NCBI GenBank assembly: GCA_017746715.1
Contig: JAGHZQ010000082.1
Coordinates: 1 to 64,000, forward strand
Source: Cyanobacteria bacterium SBLK
Lineage (GTDB): Bacteria > Cyanobacteriota > Cyanobacteriia > Cyanobacteriales > Spirulinaceae
DNA: 64,000 nt
Reading direction: 5' to 3'
The notes under the pieces were generated by a model. It was given only the letters and a program-made list of their open reading frames with translations. It did not search any database and was not told the origin of the DNA. Of this stretch, positions 36,696 through 44,770 are shown one piece after another (position 1 is the first letter of the stretch; every line of letters starts with the position of its first letter). A program made the translations under genes and the position numbers.

Positions 36696-37206
36696 AACTG
36701 CATTTCCCCCGTTAGATAACGTTTTCACCTGAGTTTCATGAATTCTTTTGATTATTAACCGATCGAGTAATTTTTGTCAAATTAAAATTGATTGGTTGAG
36801 ATAACAAGGCAAAAATAGTGAAAATGGCGAATAGATGCGACTTCCAAAAATAAGAGTTTGATATTGCTGAAATACACGAATTTTGATTTCTGTCAAGTTT
36901 TTATAATTGATTAATCGGTATCTTTACGATAGGGCAAGATCTCACAAAAAGTTTTCGCCTTGGAACGGATTGGGGCGATCGCTGCGATCTTTTCAGTAAA
37001 TCTTTTGAGATTATGCAATGCTGAGATTGTCTATTATTCGGATAAAATCAAAGTGTGGGTTCTTAACGGAGCAAGTTTAGATGTCAAAATTATTATCGAG
37101 AATGACGGTGAATCCTCGGCAATGTGGCGATCGTCCCGTTCTTGTCGCATGATTATTTGGTTAAGTATTGATTGTGCTATAATAGAAAAATTCTATAAAT
37201 TAGAAT
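36696..37206. other. AT-rich intergenic region, left edge of an accessory island
   Basis: About 510 bp between the MscS gene and the GNAT-like gene. A TTG-started 86-codon ORF (36960-37220) has no Shine-Dalgarno and no protein-like pattern, and overlaps the next start, so it is not called. Base composition becomes markedly AT-rich toward 37200. Confidence 0.45.
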
Positions 37207-37737
37207 ATGAATATAGATAAAACCCCTGCTAAGAGAGTATTTGAAGAAATGGCAGAAATTTTTTCTAGAGAACTTCAGAAAAATATTAGGTTAACAGAAA
37301 TAGACGAAGTGGCATTAAACGCATGGGAACAGGATTGGAAACCTATCAACCAACGCGAGCCTCCTAATGGTGGTTGGAATTGGAAAGATTTTCAAGCAAA
37401 CAACGATAAAAAATTTAAAACTAGATATTTTAATATGGCTATTTGGGAAAGAGAACAACTTTGCGGATTATCATTAGGACATATTTCAAGAGATAGCACT
37501 CATGTGTGGATCGATCTTATAGAAGGTTCACCTTTTGAATCTCACCCTTTAAAAGGATATATTTTAAAAATAATTATAGTAACGAGTACGGAATACGCAC
37601 GAGTAATGAAAAGAAAATTCTTGAAATTGGCAGAACCAGTAAGTGGTCTTATTGAAAAATACACACAACAATATGGTTTTGAATATGTCAATAGAGGATT
37701 TTTCAAAAAACGCCCTATTTGTCAAAAGGAGGTCTAG
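37207..37737 (+). CDS. GNAT-like acetyltransferase-related protein (accessory)
   Basis: The 176-residue protein has a GNAT-like outline. A polar N-terminus is followed by beta strands (RYFNMAIWEREQLCGLSLGH and THVWIDLIEGSP) and a C-terminal YTQQYGFEYVNRGFFKKRP, the usual YxxxGF element near the end of GNAT folds. A canonical Q/RxxGxG/A acetyl-CoA loop is not evident, so it may not bind acetyl-CoA. Its stop is embedded in the Shine-Dalgarno of the next gene, so the two are one operon. The DNA is far AT-richer than its surroundings, suggesting transfer. Confidence 0.6.
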   Translation: MNIDKTPAKRVFEEMAEIFSRELQKNIRLTEIDEVALNAWEQDWKPINQREPPNGGWNWKDFQANNDKKFKTRYFNMAIWEREQLCGLSLGHISRDSTHVWIDLIEGSPFESHPLKGYILKIIIVTSTEYARVMKRKFLKLAEPVSGLIEKYTQQYGFEYVNRGFFKKRPICQKEV

Positions 37738-37739
37738 AA

Positions 37740-38108
37740 ATGATAGCTTTACCAAATTTTAGTGTAGAAAATGTAAACAGCAATCGTATTAGAGTTGTTG
37801 TTCGATCGTATTCTTCTCAATCTTCTAAAACGGTCACTTTTGTAGATGGTGATTTTCCCAATTATGTAGTATATTTAGTTTTTCTTGTTTCATTGCCATT
37901 GTTTTTTGTATTTTTACTTTTTCTCTTTTCCGGTATGTTAATTGTTCAACCTTTGAAAAGTCTTACAGATTGGCTATTTCCCAATTCTGTCACTTATGAA
38001 GATGCAGACCAATGGTTTAAGGAGAGAAAAGGCTATCTACAAAATCTGTCAGAAGACGAAAAAGAAAAGTTGTTTTCAAAAGATGAGAATCTTCCGTTAG
38101 GTTTATAA
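37740..38108 (+). CDS. Small membrane protein in the accessory operon, unknown
   Basis: A 122-residue protein from the ATG at 37740, with an ideal AAAGGAGG six bases upstream. Residues 1-45 are beta-like and polar, residues about 45-80 a long hydrophobic helix region (YLVFLVSLPLFFVFLLFLFS), and the rest is acidic and helical. It starts three bases after the GNAT-like stop, so translation is likely coupled. The family is unknown. The pairing of a soluble enzyme-like protein with a membrane partner may be a toxin/immunity or effector arrangement, which is inference. Confidence 0.65.
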   Translation: MIALPNFSVENVNSNRIRVVVRSYSSQSSKTVTFVDGDFPNYVVYLVFLVSLPLFFVFLLFLFSGMLIVQPLKSLTDWLFPNSVTYEDADQWFKERKGYLQNLSEDEKEKLFSKDENLPLGL

Positions 38109-38182
38109 GTTTTCTATCATCGATTCTGTTCGGTTGTATGACTATATAGATTGCCAATGAATTATAGTGCTACAAACGACTA

Positions 38183-38884
38183 TTAATTGATTTTTAATTG
38201 CTCTACGAAAGATTTAAACTCATCCATAAAAATTTCAATACGACGTTTGCTATTATTCGATTTCTTCAAATATGAACCAATATATGTTTTTGCTTGAATT
38301 TTCTCATTCAAAAACTGTAGATTTGTAGATTTTGGTATTTCTGAAATACACTTATTCATACTTTTAAAAGAGCTATTACTCTGATGAGAAATACAATCTC
38401 GAATTGCTCTTGCTGCATCCAATACCAACAATGTATCATTAGGAATGTTATTGACTTTTTCATCATATTGAGAATCGAGCCAATGTTTGGATCGATCTTG
38501 CATTTTAGAGAATGGTTTAAATGTTATATTTTTTTCTTCTTTGTCTATCAATAAAGATAATTCCTCAACTGACAGCTTATTGGGTTGATTGTATGTAACA
38601 AATAATAAGTCAAGTTCAGGAAACTTTTGTTTAATATGTTTATCTATTTCTTTCTTTTTGCAATCAAAAAATTTTGTTTGATCTTGATGAATGCAATTAA
38701 TAAAATAATCAGATATAAAAACTTCAAGCAACACGTAACCACGATAAAAAACAAGTTCTGAAAAAGTTGATGTATTTTGTTTCTGTTTTTTCAATGAGCC
38801 AGTAATATCATTATAAAAGAAAATGATACTATCAATTTCTTTAATGAATTTTGAGCAAAGATTGTTAATTATTTGATTATTCAT
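38183..38884 (-). CDS. Possible HEPN-domain protein (accessory)
   Basis: From the ATG at 38884 this is 233 residues, all helical. The motif Arg162-Asp-Cys-Ile-Ser-His167 in DAARAIRDCISHQ fits the Rx4-6H signature of HEPN domains, whose Arg and His form an RNase site. The early FSELVFYRGYVLLEVFISDY fits the first HEPN helices, and the whole resembles the HEPN-like proteins described from Microcystis. HEPN RNases serve in toxin-antitoxin and anti-phage systems. The gene is very AT-rich and lies tail to tail with the GNAT-like operon. Assignment rests on a short motif. Confidence 0.55.
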   Translation of the reverse strand: MNNQIINNLCSKFIKEIDSIIFFYNDITGSLKKQKQNTSTFSELVFYRGYVLLEVFISDYFINCIHQDQTKFFDCKKKEIDKHIKQKFPELDLLFVTYNQPNKLSVEELSLLIDKEEKNITFKPFSKMQDRSKHWLDSQYDEKVNNIPNDTLLVLDAARAIRDCISHQSNSSFKSMNKCISEIPKSTNLQFLNEKIQAKTYIGSYLKKSNNSKRRIEIFMDEFKSFVEQLKIN

Positions 38885-39004
38885 TTCCAAGTACGTAGAT
38901 TATACAAATGTTGGGAGTATTTTTAGGAATATTGCTTAAAACAACATTGTATTGCTTCTTTCCATTTACAATATCTATCAGCCCTCAAACTAGATTAAGC
39001 GCCA

Positions 39005-40780
39005 TTGTCTTCCTCGTCCTCGAAACGCCACCCCTTGCAACGCCTCCTCCGCTACGGGCGCAGATATCGCCTGTTAATTTGGCAAGCGATCGCCTGCTCC
39101 ATCCTCAATAAAATCTTTGACCTCGCTCCTCCCGTCCTCATCGGGATGGCCTTGGATGTCGTGATACAGCAGGAAAACTCTTTTATCGCTCGCTTTGGAA
39201 TTAATCAAATATTCCCGCAATTGCTCGTTTTGTCCGTTTTAACGGCGATCGTTTGGGGGCTGGAATCGGCTTTCCAATACGCCTACGAGCGATTGTGGCG
39301 CAACCTCGCCCAAAGCATCCAGCACGATCTCCGCCTCGATACCTACGCTCACTTACAAGACCTCGAATTGGCATTTTTTGAAGAGCGCAGCACGGGAGGA
39401 TTGCTCGCCATCCTCAACGATGATATCAACCAATTAGAGCGATTTTTGGATGTCGGGGCCAATGATATTTTGCAGATTACCACGGCGGTCACGACGGTAG
39501 GAATCGGTTTTATGGTCGTCGCTCCCAATATCGCATGGATGACCGCCCTACCCATGCCGATTATTGTTTGGGGGTCTTTTGCCTTTCAACGGTTGCTCGC
39601 CCCTCGCTATGCTGACGTGCGGGAAAAAGTGAGCCTGTTAAACTCCCGCCTCTCTAATAATTTGAGCGGCATTACCACCATTAAAAGTTTTACCACCGAA
39701 GCCTACGAGTTGGAGCGATTGGGACGGGATAGCGAGGCATACCGACAGAGTAACCAAAAAGCGATCGCTCTCAGTGCGGCCTTTATTCCTCTCATTCGCA
39801 TCGCCATTTTATGCGGTTTTACAGTAACGCTTTTAGTGGGGGGGATGAATGTGGTCGAGGGACGCTTACCCGTCGGGATTTATAGTTCCTTGGTCTTTAT
39901 GACCCAACGCTTGCTCTGGCCCCTCACCAGTTTGGGGAAAACCTTGGATCAATATCAGCGATCGATGGCCTCGACTTATCGGGTGATGAGTTTGCTCGAT
40001 ACTCCCATTAATATTCCCTCCGGACATCTCTCCCTCCCCCATGCAGACGGAGCGATCGCCCTAGAAAATGTCAGCTTTACCTACGCCGACCGCAAACCCA
40101 TCTTACAAAATCTTGCCCTCGAAATTCCCGCCGGACAAACCATCGGTATTGCCGGGGCGACAGGATCCGGTAAGAGTACCCTAATTAAACTCCTCCTGCG
40201 TTTTTACGAGATCCAAGGAGGCAAAATTACTATTGATGGTATCGATATTCGCGATATTCGCCTCAAAGATTTGCGAAGGGCGATCGCTTTGGTTTCCCAA
40301 GATGTCTTCTTATTTCACGGTAGCGTCTTGGAAAATATCGCTTACGGTACCCCCGAGGCGACTTTTAACGAGATCGTAGAAGCGGCAAAATTAGCAGAAG
40401 CACACGAATTTATCACCCATCTCCCCCAAGAATACGACACGATTGTGGGAGAGCGAGGGCAAAAACTATCGGGAGGACAGAGACAGCGCATCGCCATCGC
40501 CCGAGCCATCCTCAAAAACCCCCCCATTCTCATTCTCGACGAGGCCACCTCTGCGGTGGATAACGAAACCGAAGCAGCGATCGCTCGTTCTTTGGAGCAT
40601 ATTACCGAAAACAGAACCACCATTGCGATCGCCCATCGTCTCTCCACCATCCGCAATGCCGATTGTATTTACATCATGGATGGCGGTTGCATTGTCGAGA
40701 AGGGCAAACACGAAGCGTTATTAGAACTCAATGGCATTTATGCCAATTTATGGCGCGTTCAAACGGGATTGAGGGGGTAG
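39005..40780 (+). CDS. ABC exporter, fused membrane and ATPase domains (TTG start)
   Basis: The 591-residue half-transporter has six helices (about 20-310) and a nucleotide-binding domain (about 350-585): Walker A GATGSGKST, Q-loop LVSQDVFLF, signature LSGGQRQRIAIAR, Walker B ILILDEATSA, H-loop AHRLST. It fits the MsbA/LmrA-like exporter group acting as a homo- or heterodimer on lipids or drugs. The best start is TTG at 39005: an in-frame TAA lies two codons upstream and the first ATG comes only after helix 1. The Shine-Dalgarno is poor. The 5' end abuts the AT-rich island. Confidence 0.92.
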   Translation: MSSSSSKRHPLQRLLRYGRRYRLLIWQAIACSILNKIFDLAPPVLIGMALDVVIQQENSFIARFGINQIFPQLLVLSVLTAIVWGLESAFQYAYERLWRNLAQSIQHDLRLDTYAHLQDLELAFFEERSTGGLLAILNDDINQLERFLDVGANDILQITTAVTTVGIGFMVVAPNIAWMTALPMPIIVWGSFAFQRLLAPRYADVREKVSLLNSRLSNNLSGITTIKSFTTEAYELERLGRDSEAYRQSNQKAIALSAAFIPLIRIAILCGFTVTLLVGGMNVVEGRLPVGIYSSLVFMTQRLLWPLTSLGKTLDQYQRSMASTYRVMSLLDTPINIPSGHLSLPHADGAIALENVSFTYADRKPILQNLALEIPAGQTIGIAGATGSGKSTLIKLLLRFYEIQGGKITIDGIDIRDIRLKDLRRAIALVSQDVFLFHGSVLENIAYGTPEATFNEIVEAAKLAEAHEFITHLPQEYDTIVGERGQKLSGGQRQRIAIARAILKNPPILILDEATSAVDNETEAAIARSLEHITENRTTIAIAHRLSTIRNADCIYIMDGGCIVEKGKHEALLELNGIYANLWRVQTGLRG

Positions 40781-40806
40781 ATTGAGGGAATGATGGCGCT
40801 AGAATG

Positions 40807-41220
40807 CTACGCTTGCAGATATTCTGCGCCCATATTAGGCATATACACTGCCTCGATTTTGTTGCCATCGAGATCGAGGATATAAGCTGCATAATAACCC
40901 GGTGCGTAAGGCCGAATTCCGGGTTCTCCGTCGGATATTCCCCCATGTTCTAAAGCGGCTTTGAAAAAAGCATCGACGGCTGCTTGACTGGGGGCGGTGA
41001 GGGCAATGTGAACCCCATTTCCCGCACTAGCTTTTTGCTGATTGAAAGGTAACCCGATCCAAAATTCCGGGAAGACTTTTCCCCAAGAAATGGCAAATTC
41101 CATCTCTTCAATGCGACGACAGCCTAAAGGACTAAGGGTCGCATCGTAAAAAGCACCGGCGCGATCGAGATCGCTGACCCCGATCGAGATATGATTGAGA
41201 ATGCTGGGATTTTCGTCCAT
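40807..41220 (-). CDS. VOC-family (glyoxalase-like) protein
   Basis: From the ATG at 41220, behind GAGGAG, the protein has 137 residues. It has the two beta-alpha-beta-beta-beta modules of the vicinal oxygen chelate fold: ILNHISIGVSDLDRAGAFYD at the start and PGYYAAYILDLDGNKIEAVY at the end, with His12-like and Glu metal positions kept. Members are metal-dependent isomerases, dioxygenases or resistance proteins. The role is not readable. It is convergent with the ABC exporter. Confidence 0.86.
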   Translation of the reverse strand: MDENPSILNHISIGVSDLDRAGAFYDATLSPLGCRRIEEMEFAISWGKVFPEFWIGLPFNQQKASAGNGVHIALTAPSQAAVDAFFKAALEHGGISDGEPGIRPYAPGYYAAYILDLDGNKIEAVYMPNMGAEYLQA

Positions 41221-41364
41221 GAGTTTTATCTCCTCGCGAGCGATATAACGATCGTTGATTATGCCTGATTGATACAAAAATATCAACTTGTAAAAAGACT
41301 AAAGCGATCGCTCCATCCCTTCATTGCGATCGCCTACTATAGAATGTTGAATTTCTCAAAACCG

Positions 41365-41922
41365 ATGCGAGAACAGCCCATTTTAAACAGCGATCGCCTG
41401 CTCCTGCGTCCTTTCACCTTCACCGATGCCCCTCGCATCCAAAATCTTGCTGGAAAGCGAGAAATTGCCGATACAACGGTTTCCATTCCCCATCCCTACA
41501 GTTTATCTCGAGCCGAAGAATGGATTGCCGGTCATCCGCGAGAATTTTCCGAGGGAAAAGCCACTCATTTCGCCATTGAATGTAAAGAAATCCAACAATT
41601 AATCGGCGCGATCGCCTTGCGAGATATCGAGCGGGAACATTTGCAAGGAGAACTCGGTTACTGGGTTGGGGTAGAATTCTGGGGACGGGGATATGCCAGC
41701 GAAGCCGCAAGAACCGCGATCGCCTATGGTTTTGAGGTTTTGCACCTCCATCGCATCTACGCCTACCATATGGCGCGAAATTCAGCTTCGGGGCGAGTTT
41801 TGCAAAAACTGGGAATGCGTCAAGAGGGATTGTTGCGCGATCGCGTGCGAAAGTGGGACATTTTTGAAGATGTGTGCCTCTATGCCATTTTAGAGGAAGA
41901 ATGGCGCGATACTAACTGTTAG
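41365..41922 (+). CDS. GNAT acetyltransferase (RimJ/RimL type)
   Basis: From ATG 41365 this has 185 residues, MREQPILNSDRLLLRPFTFTD, the usual opening of the RimJ/RimL group. Acetyl-CoA binding motif A is present as GYWVGVEFWGRGYASEAAR, and LHRIYAYHMARNSASGRVLQKLGM closes the fold. The enzymes acetylate protein N-termini or small amines. An ATG seven codons upstream (41344) overlaps a TATAGAAT that may be a -10 box, so the inner start is preferred. Substrate is unknown. Confidence 0.87.
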   Translation: MREQPILNSDRLLLRPFTFTDAPRIQNLAGKREIADTTVSIPHPYSLSRAEEWIAGHPREFSEGKATHFAIECKEIQQLIGAIALRDIEREHLQGELGYWVGVEFWGRGYASEAARTAIAYGFEVLHLHRIYAYHMARNSASGRVLQKLGMRQEGLLRDRVRKWDIFEDVCLYAILEEEWRDTNC

Positions 41923-41931
41923 TGGAGAACA

Positions 41932-41975
41932 ACACTTCGACTTCGCGGCTGCTGAGCCTGTCGAAGTACAGTGCA
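41932..41975 (+). repeat. Dispersed CACTTCGAC...GTCGAAGT repeat, copy 4
   Basis: ACTTCGAC and GTCGAAGT flank GGCTGCTGAGCC, making a larger hairpin version of the family. It lies just before the first kinase-NACHT gene and supplies a false in-frame GTG. Confidence 0.65.
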
Positions 41976-42009
41976 GGCAAACAATGAACAACCAATAACA
42001 AACTATTTT

Positions 42010-44757
42010 ATGGATGAAATTTTAACAGGTCGCTATCAAATTATTCAAAATTTGGGACGGGGAACGTTTGGAAAAACTTTTTTAGCTAAAGATATTCATT
42101 TACCCCAACACCCTTTATGCGTTGTCAAACTCCTGAACCCCAACTTAGAGAATGAAGCGGGTTTAGAAATGGCAAAGCAGTTTTTCGATCGCGAAGCCGA
42201 AACCCTCTATAAATTGGGAGAACATTCGCAAATTCCTCGTTTGCTGGCGCATTTTGAGCAAAACGGAGAATTTTATTTAGTTCAAGAATACATCGAAGGA
42301 GAGACCCTCGCACAAGAATTTAAAAATGGCAATCTCTGGACGGAAAATTCTGTTATAACCTTAGTTCGCGATTTACTACGAGTTTTGGTGTGCGTGCATC
42401 AATCTCGAGTCATTCATCGAGATATTAAACCTGCTAATATTATCCGCAGAAAACGCGATCGCGAGATCGTTCTAATTGATTTTGGTGCAGTTAAGCAAGT
42501 CCATTCCCGAGGCGATAGCGATCTCACTGTCGCGATCGGTACTCCCGGTTATATGCCTCCCGAACAGCAATCTTTTAAGCCTCAATTTAGCAGTGATATT
42601 TATGCAGTCGGTATTCTGGCTTTGCAAGCCTTAAGTCGTTTATCTCCCGTACAATTTCCCTATGATAAAAATGGAGAAGTTTACACTCGTCTATTCAATT
42701 TTTCTTCGGCAATTCGTCCGGACTTCGCAAACTTCCTCGATCGCGCGATCCGGTACGACTACCGAGAGCGTTATACCGATGCAACTGAAGCCTTACAAGC
42801 CTTACAACAAATAGAAATTAATCCCGATACAGCACAACTGCAAACCGAGATGATTTCTGGAAAAATTGCCGATTCTGATGCGATCGCACTTGACGAAAAA
42901 ACCGAATTCATTCCCCAAAAAATAGAAGAGTTCCCGACTTCACTCCCTCCAGAATATAATAATTTTTTAAACTCGCCTACCCTCTCTCGCGAAGAATCTC
43001 GCAATCGGCAAATTTTACTCAATAAAGTTAAAAATTATTGGATTAAAGGAGTTTTAGAAACATCCCTGCATGGGAAAGCCTTGATCGAATTAGGATTAGA
43101 AGAACGACTCGATGCGGTCGATCGCCCTTGGGGATTAATTTGGGAAAGTAGCGACACCCCTCGTCAACCTCTCGCTTCAGGAATTCGCCTCATTCATAAA
43201 TTTGACGAACTCGGAGAAGGAAGAACGCTTTTAATTTTAGGCGAACCGGGTTCGGGAAAAACCACAACTTTATTGGAATTGGCAAGAGATTTAATTCTGC
43301 GAGCCAGTCGCGATCCGTCACTTCCCATTCCCATTGTTTTTAATCTGTCTTCTTGGAGCGATCGCAAGCGCTCGATCGCTCAATGGGCAATTGAAGAACT
43401 CAATACAAAATACCAAGTTGCGAAAGGAATTGGTAAAAAATGGCTCGAACAACAGCAACTTTTACTACTTCTCGATGGTTTGGATGAAGTAAGTATTGAA
43501 AAACGTCAATCTTGCATTGATTCCCTCAACCAATTTTGTACGGAATTCGGACAAACTGAAACAATTGTCTGTAGCCGAATTAAGGATTATGAAAACCTAT
43601 CATCAAAACTATGCTTTCAAGCTGCAATTTACTTGCAACCCTTAACCCAGAATCAAATTCAAGATTATTTACAAACGATGGGAGAGAGTTTTTATACTTT
43701 AAAAACGGCTTTGCAAACCGATGAAACCTTACAAGAATTGGCCCGATCTCCTCTGATGTTAAGTATCATGACTTTAACCTATCAAGATACCCCTTTTGAA
43801 GATACACCCGCGCGGACTCTCGAAGAACAGAGAGATTATTTATTTCATGCCTATATCGAACGCATGTTTAACCGTCGCGGCAATCGCGATCGCTACTCCA
43901 AACAGCAAGTCAAAAAATGGCTGAGCCAACTGGCAAAACAAATGATAAAAAGTTCGCAAACTGTTTTTTTGCTCGAACGCATACAGCCGGATTGGTTAAA
44001 GAAAAAAAGACATCGGATTATTTACTTAATGAGTTTAATCTTGACTTATTTTTTGATTTCAGGTTTATTCCTTAATGTTTTTTTACCCCCTGATAAATTA
44101 ATTGTAATTTTGTTAATTGGTGCGGGTTTATCTTGGTCAATTTTTGGGATTTATCAAGTTCAACCCATTGAAGCCTTAAAGTGGTCGTGGAAGCGAGGTC
44201 GAAAAAATCTTTTTATCGGGACAGTTCTCGGTGCATTGTTAGGAACAACGATTCGGATTTTATACGAAGCACTCACGAATCCTTTACATTGGCAAATTTT
44301 TAATTTTAATTGGTTGCAGAACAATGAAGATATTCTCTTGCGAGGTTTGGTTTTTGGCATGAGTATTGGGATTATGTTTGGCATTGTTCGAGGCTTTAAA
44401 AGTCCGGGGATTGAAACCGTTACGATTCCCAATCAAGGAATTTGGCAATCGGCAAAAAGTGCCTTACTTTTTGGTTCAATTGGTTTTGTTGTCTTCGGAA
44501 TTGCTGCAAATTTAGTCACTTGGTCGATTATTTTTTGGGGTTGTTTTGGTCTGGTATTTGGTTTGGCTGCGGGTGGAGGAGAAGCCTGTATCAAACATCT
44601 TATTTTAAGAACCATTCTTTATTTTGACGGTCGCATTCCTTGGAATTACACTCGCTTTCTCGATCGCGCCGCACAGTTGATTTTACTACAAAAAGTTGGA
44701 GGAGGTTATATTTTTATTCATCGACTTTTATTAGAATATTTTGCAGAAATTGGATAA
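42010..44757 (+). CDS. Ser/Thr kinase-NACHT-membrane fusion protein, copy A
   Basis: From the ATG at 42010 the protein has 915 residues. A Hanks-type kinase (about 9-265) has Gly loop GRGTFG, Lys40, the HRDIKPANII loop (His136) and DFGAVK, all intact. A linker carries the segment LINKV-like NKVKNYWIKGVLETSL (about 338-352). A NACHT NTPase follows: Walker A GEPGSGKTT (from 411) and Walker B LLLLLDGLDE (about 485), then helical sensor parts and RSPLMLSIMTLTY. The C-terminal 240 residues hold about six membrane helices. NACHT proteins are STAND ATPases that oligomerise on a signal; several bacterial ones act against phage. A second copy starts 14 bp after the stop. The GTG reading from 41971 lies in a repeat and is rejected. 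Confidence 0.93.
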   Translation: MDEILTGRYQIIQNLGRGTFGKTFLAKDIHLPQHPLCVVKLLNPNLENEAGLEMAKQFFDREAETLYKLGEHSQIPRLLAHFEQNGEFYLVQEYIEGETLAQEFKNGNLWTENSVITLVRDLLRVLVCVHQSRVIHRDIKPANIIRRKRDREIVLIDFGAVKQVHSRGDSDLTVAIGTPGYMPPEQQSFKPQFSSDIYAVGILALQALSRLSPVQFPYDKNGEVYTRLFNFSSAIRPDFANFLDRAIRYDYRERYTDATEALQALQQIEINPDTAQLQTEMISGKIADSDAIALDEKTEFIPQKIEEFPTSLPPEYNNFLNSPTLSREESRNRQILLNKVKNYWIKGVLETSLHGKALIELGLEERLDAVDRPWGLIWESSDTPRQPLASGIRLIHKFDELGEGRTLLILGEPGSGKTTTLLELARDLILRASRDPSLPIPIVFNLSSWSDRKRSIAQWAIEELNTKYQVAKGIGKKWLEQQQLLLLLDGLDEVSIEKRQSCIDSLNQFCTEFGQTETIVCSRIKDYENLSSKLCFQAAIYLQPLTQNQIQDYLQTMGESFYTLKTALQTDETLQELARSPLMLSIMTLTYQDTPFEDTPARTLEEQRDYLFHAYIERMFNRRGNRDRYSKQQVKKWLSQLAKQMIKSSQTVFLLERIQPDWLKKKRHRIIYLMSLILTYFLISGLFLNVFLPPDKLIVILLIGAGLSWSIFGIYQVQPIEALKWSWKRGRKNLFIGTVLGALLGTTIRILYEALTNPLHWQIFNFNWLQNNEDILLRGLVFGMSIGIMFGIVRGFKSPGIETVTIPNQGIWQSAKSALLFGSIGFVVFGIAANLVTWSIIFWGCFGLVFGLAAGGGEACIKHLILRTILYFDGRIPWNYTRFLDRAAQLILLQKVGGGYIFIHRLLLEYFAEIG

Positions 44758-44770
44758 AATCAAAGGAACT

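Noticed and set aside
36960..37220. 86-codon ORF upstream of the GNAT-like gene
   Set aside because: TTG start without a Shine-Dalgarno, no protein-like pattern, and overlap with the next gene start.
41971..42009. Upstream GTG start for kinase-NACHT A
   Set aside because: It lies in the repeat; copy B starts at the matching position to ATG 42010.
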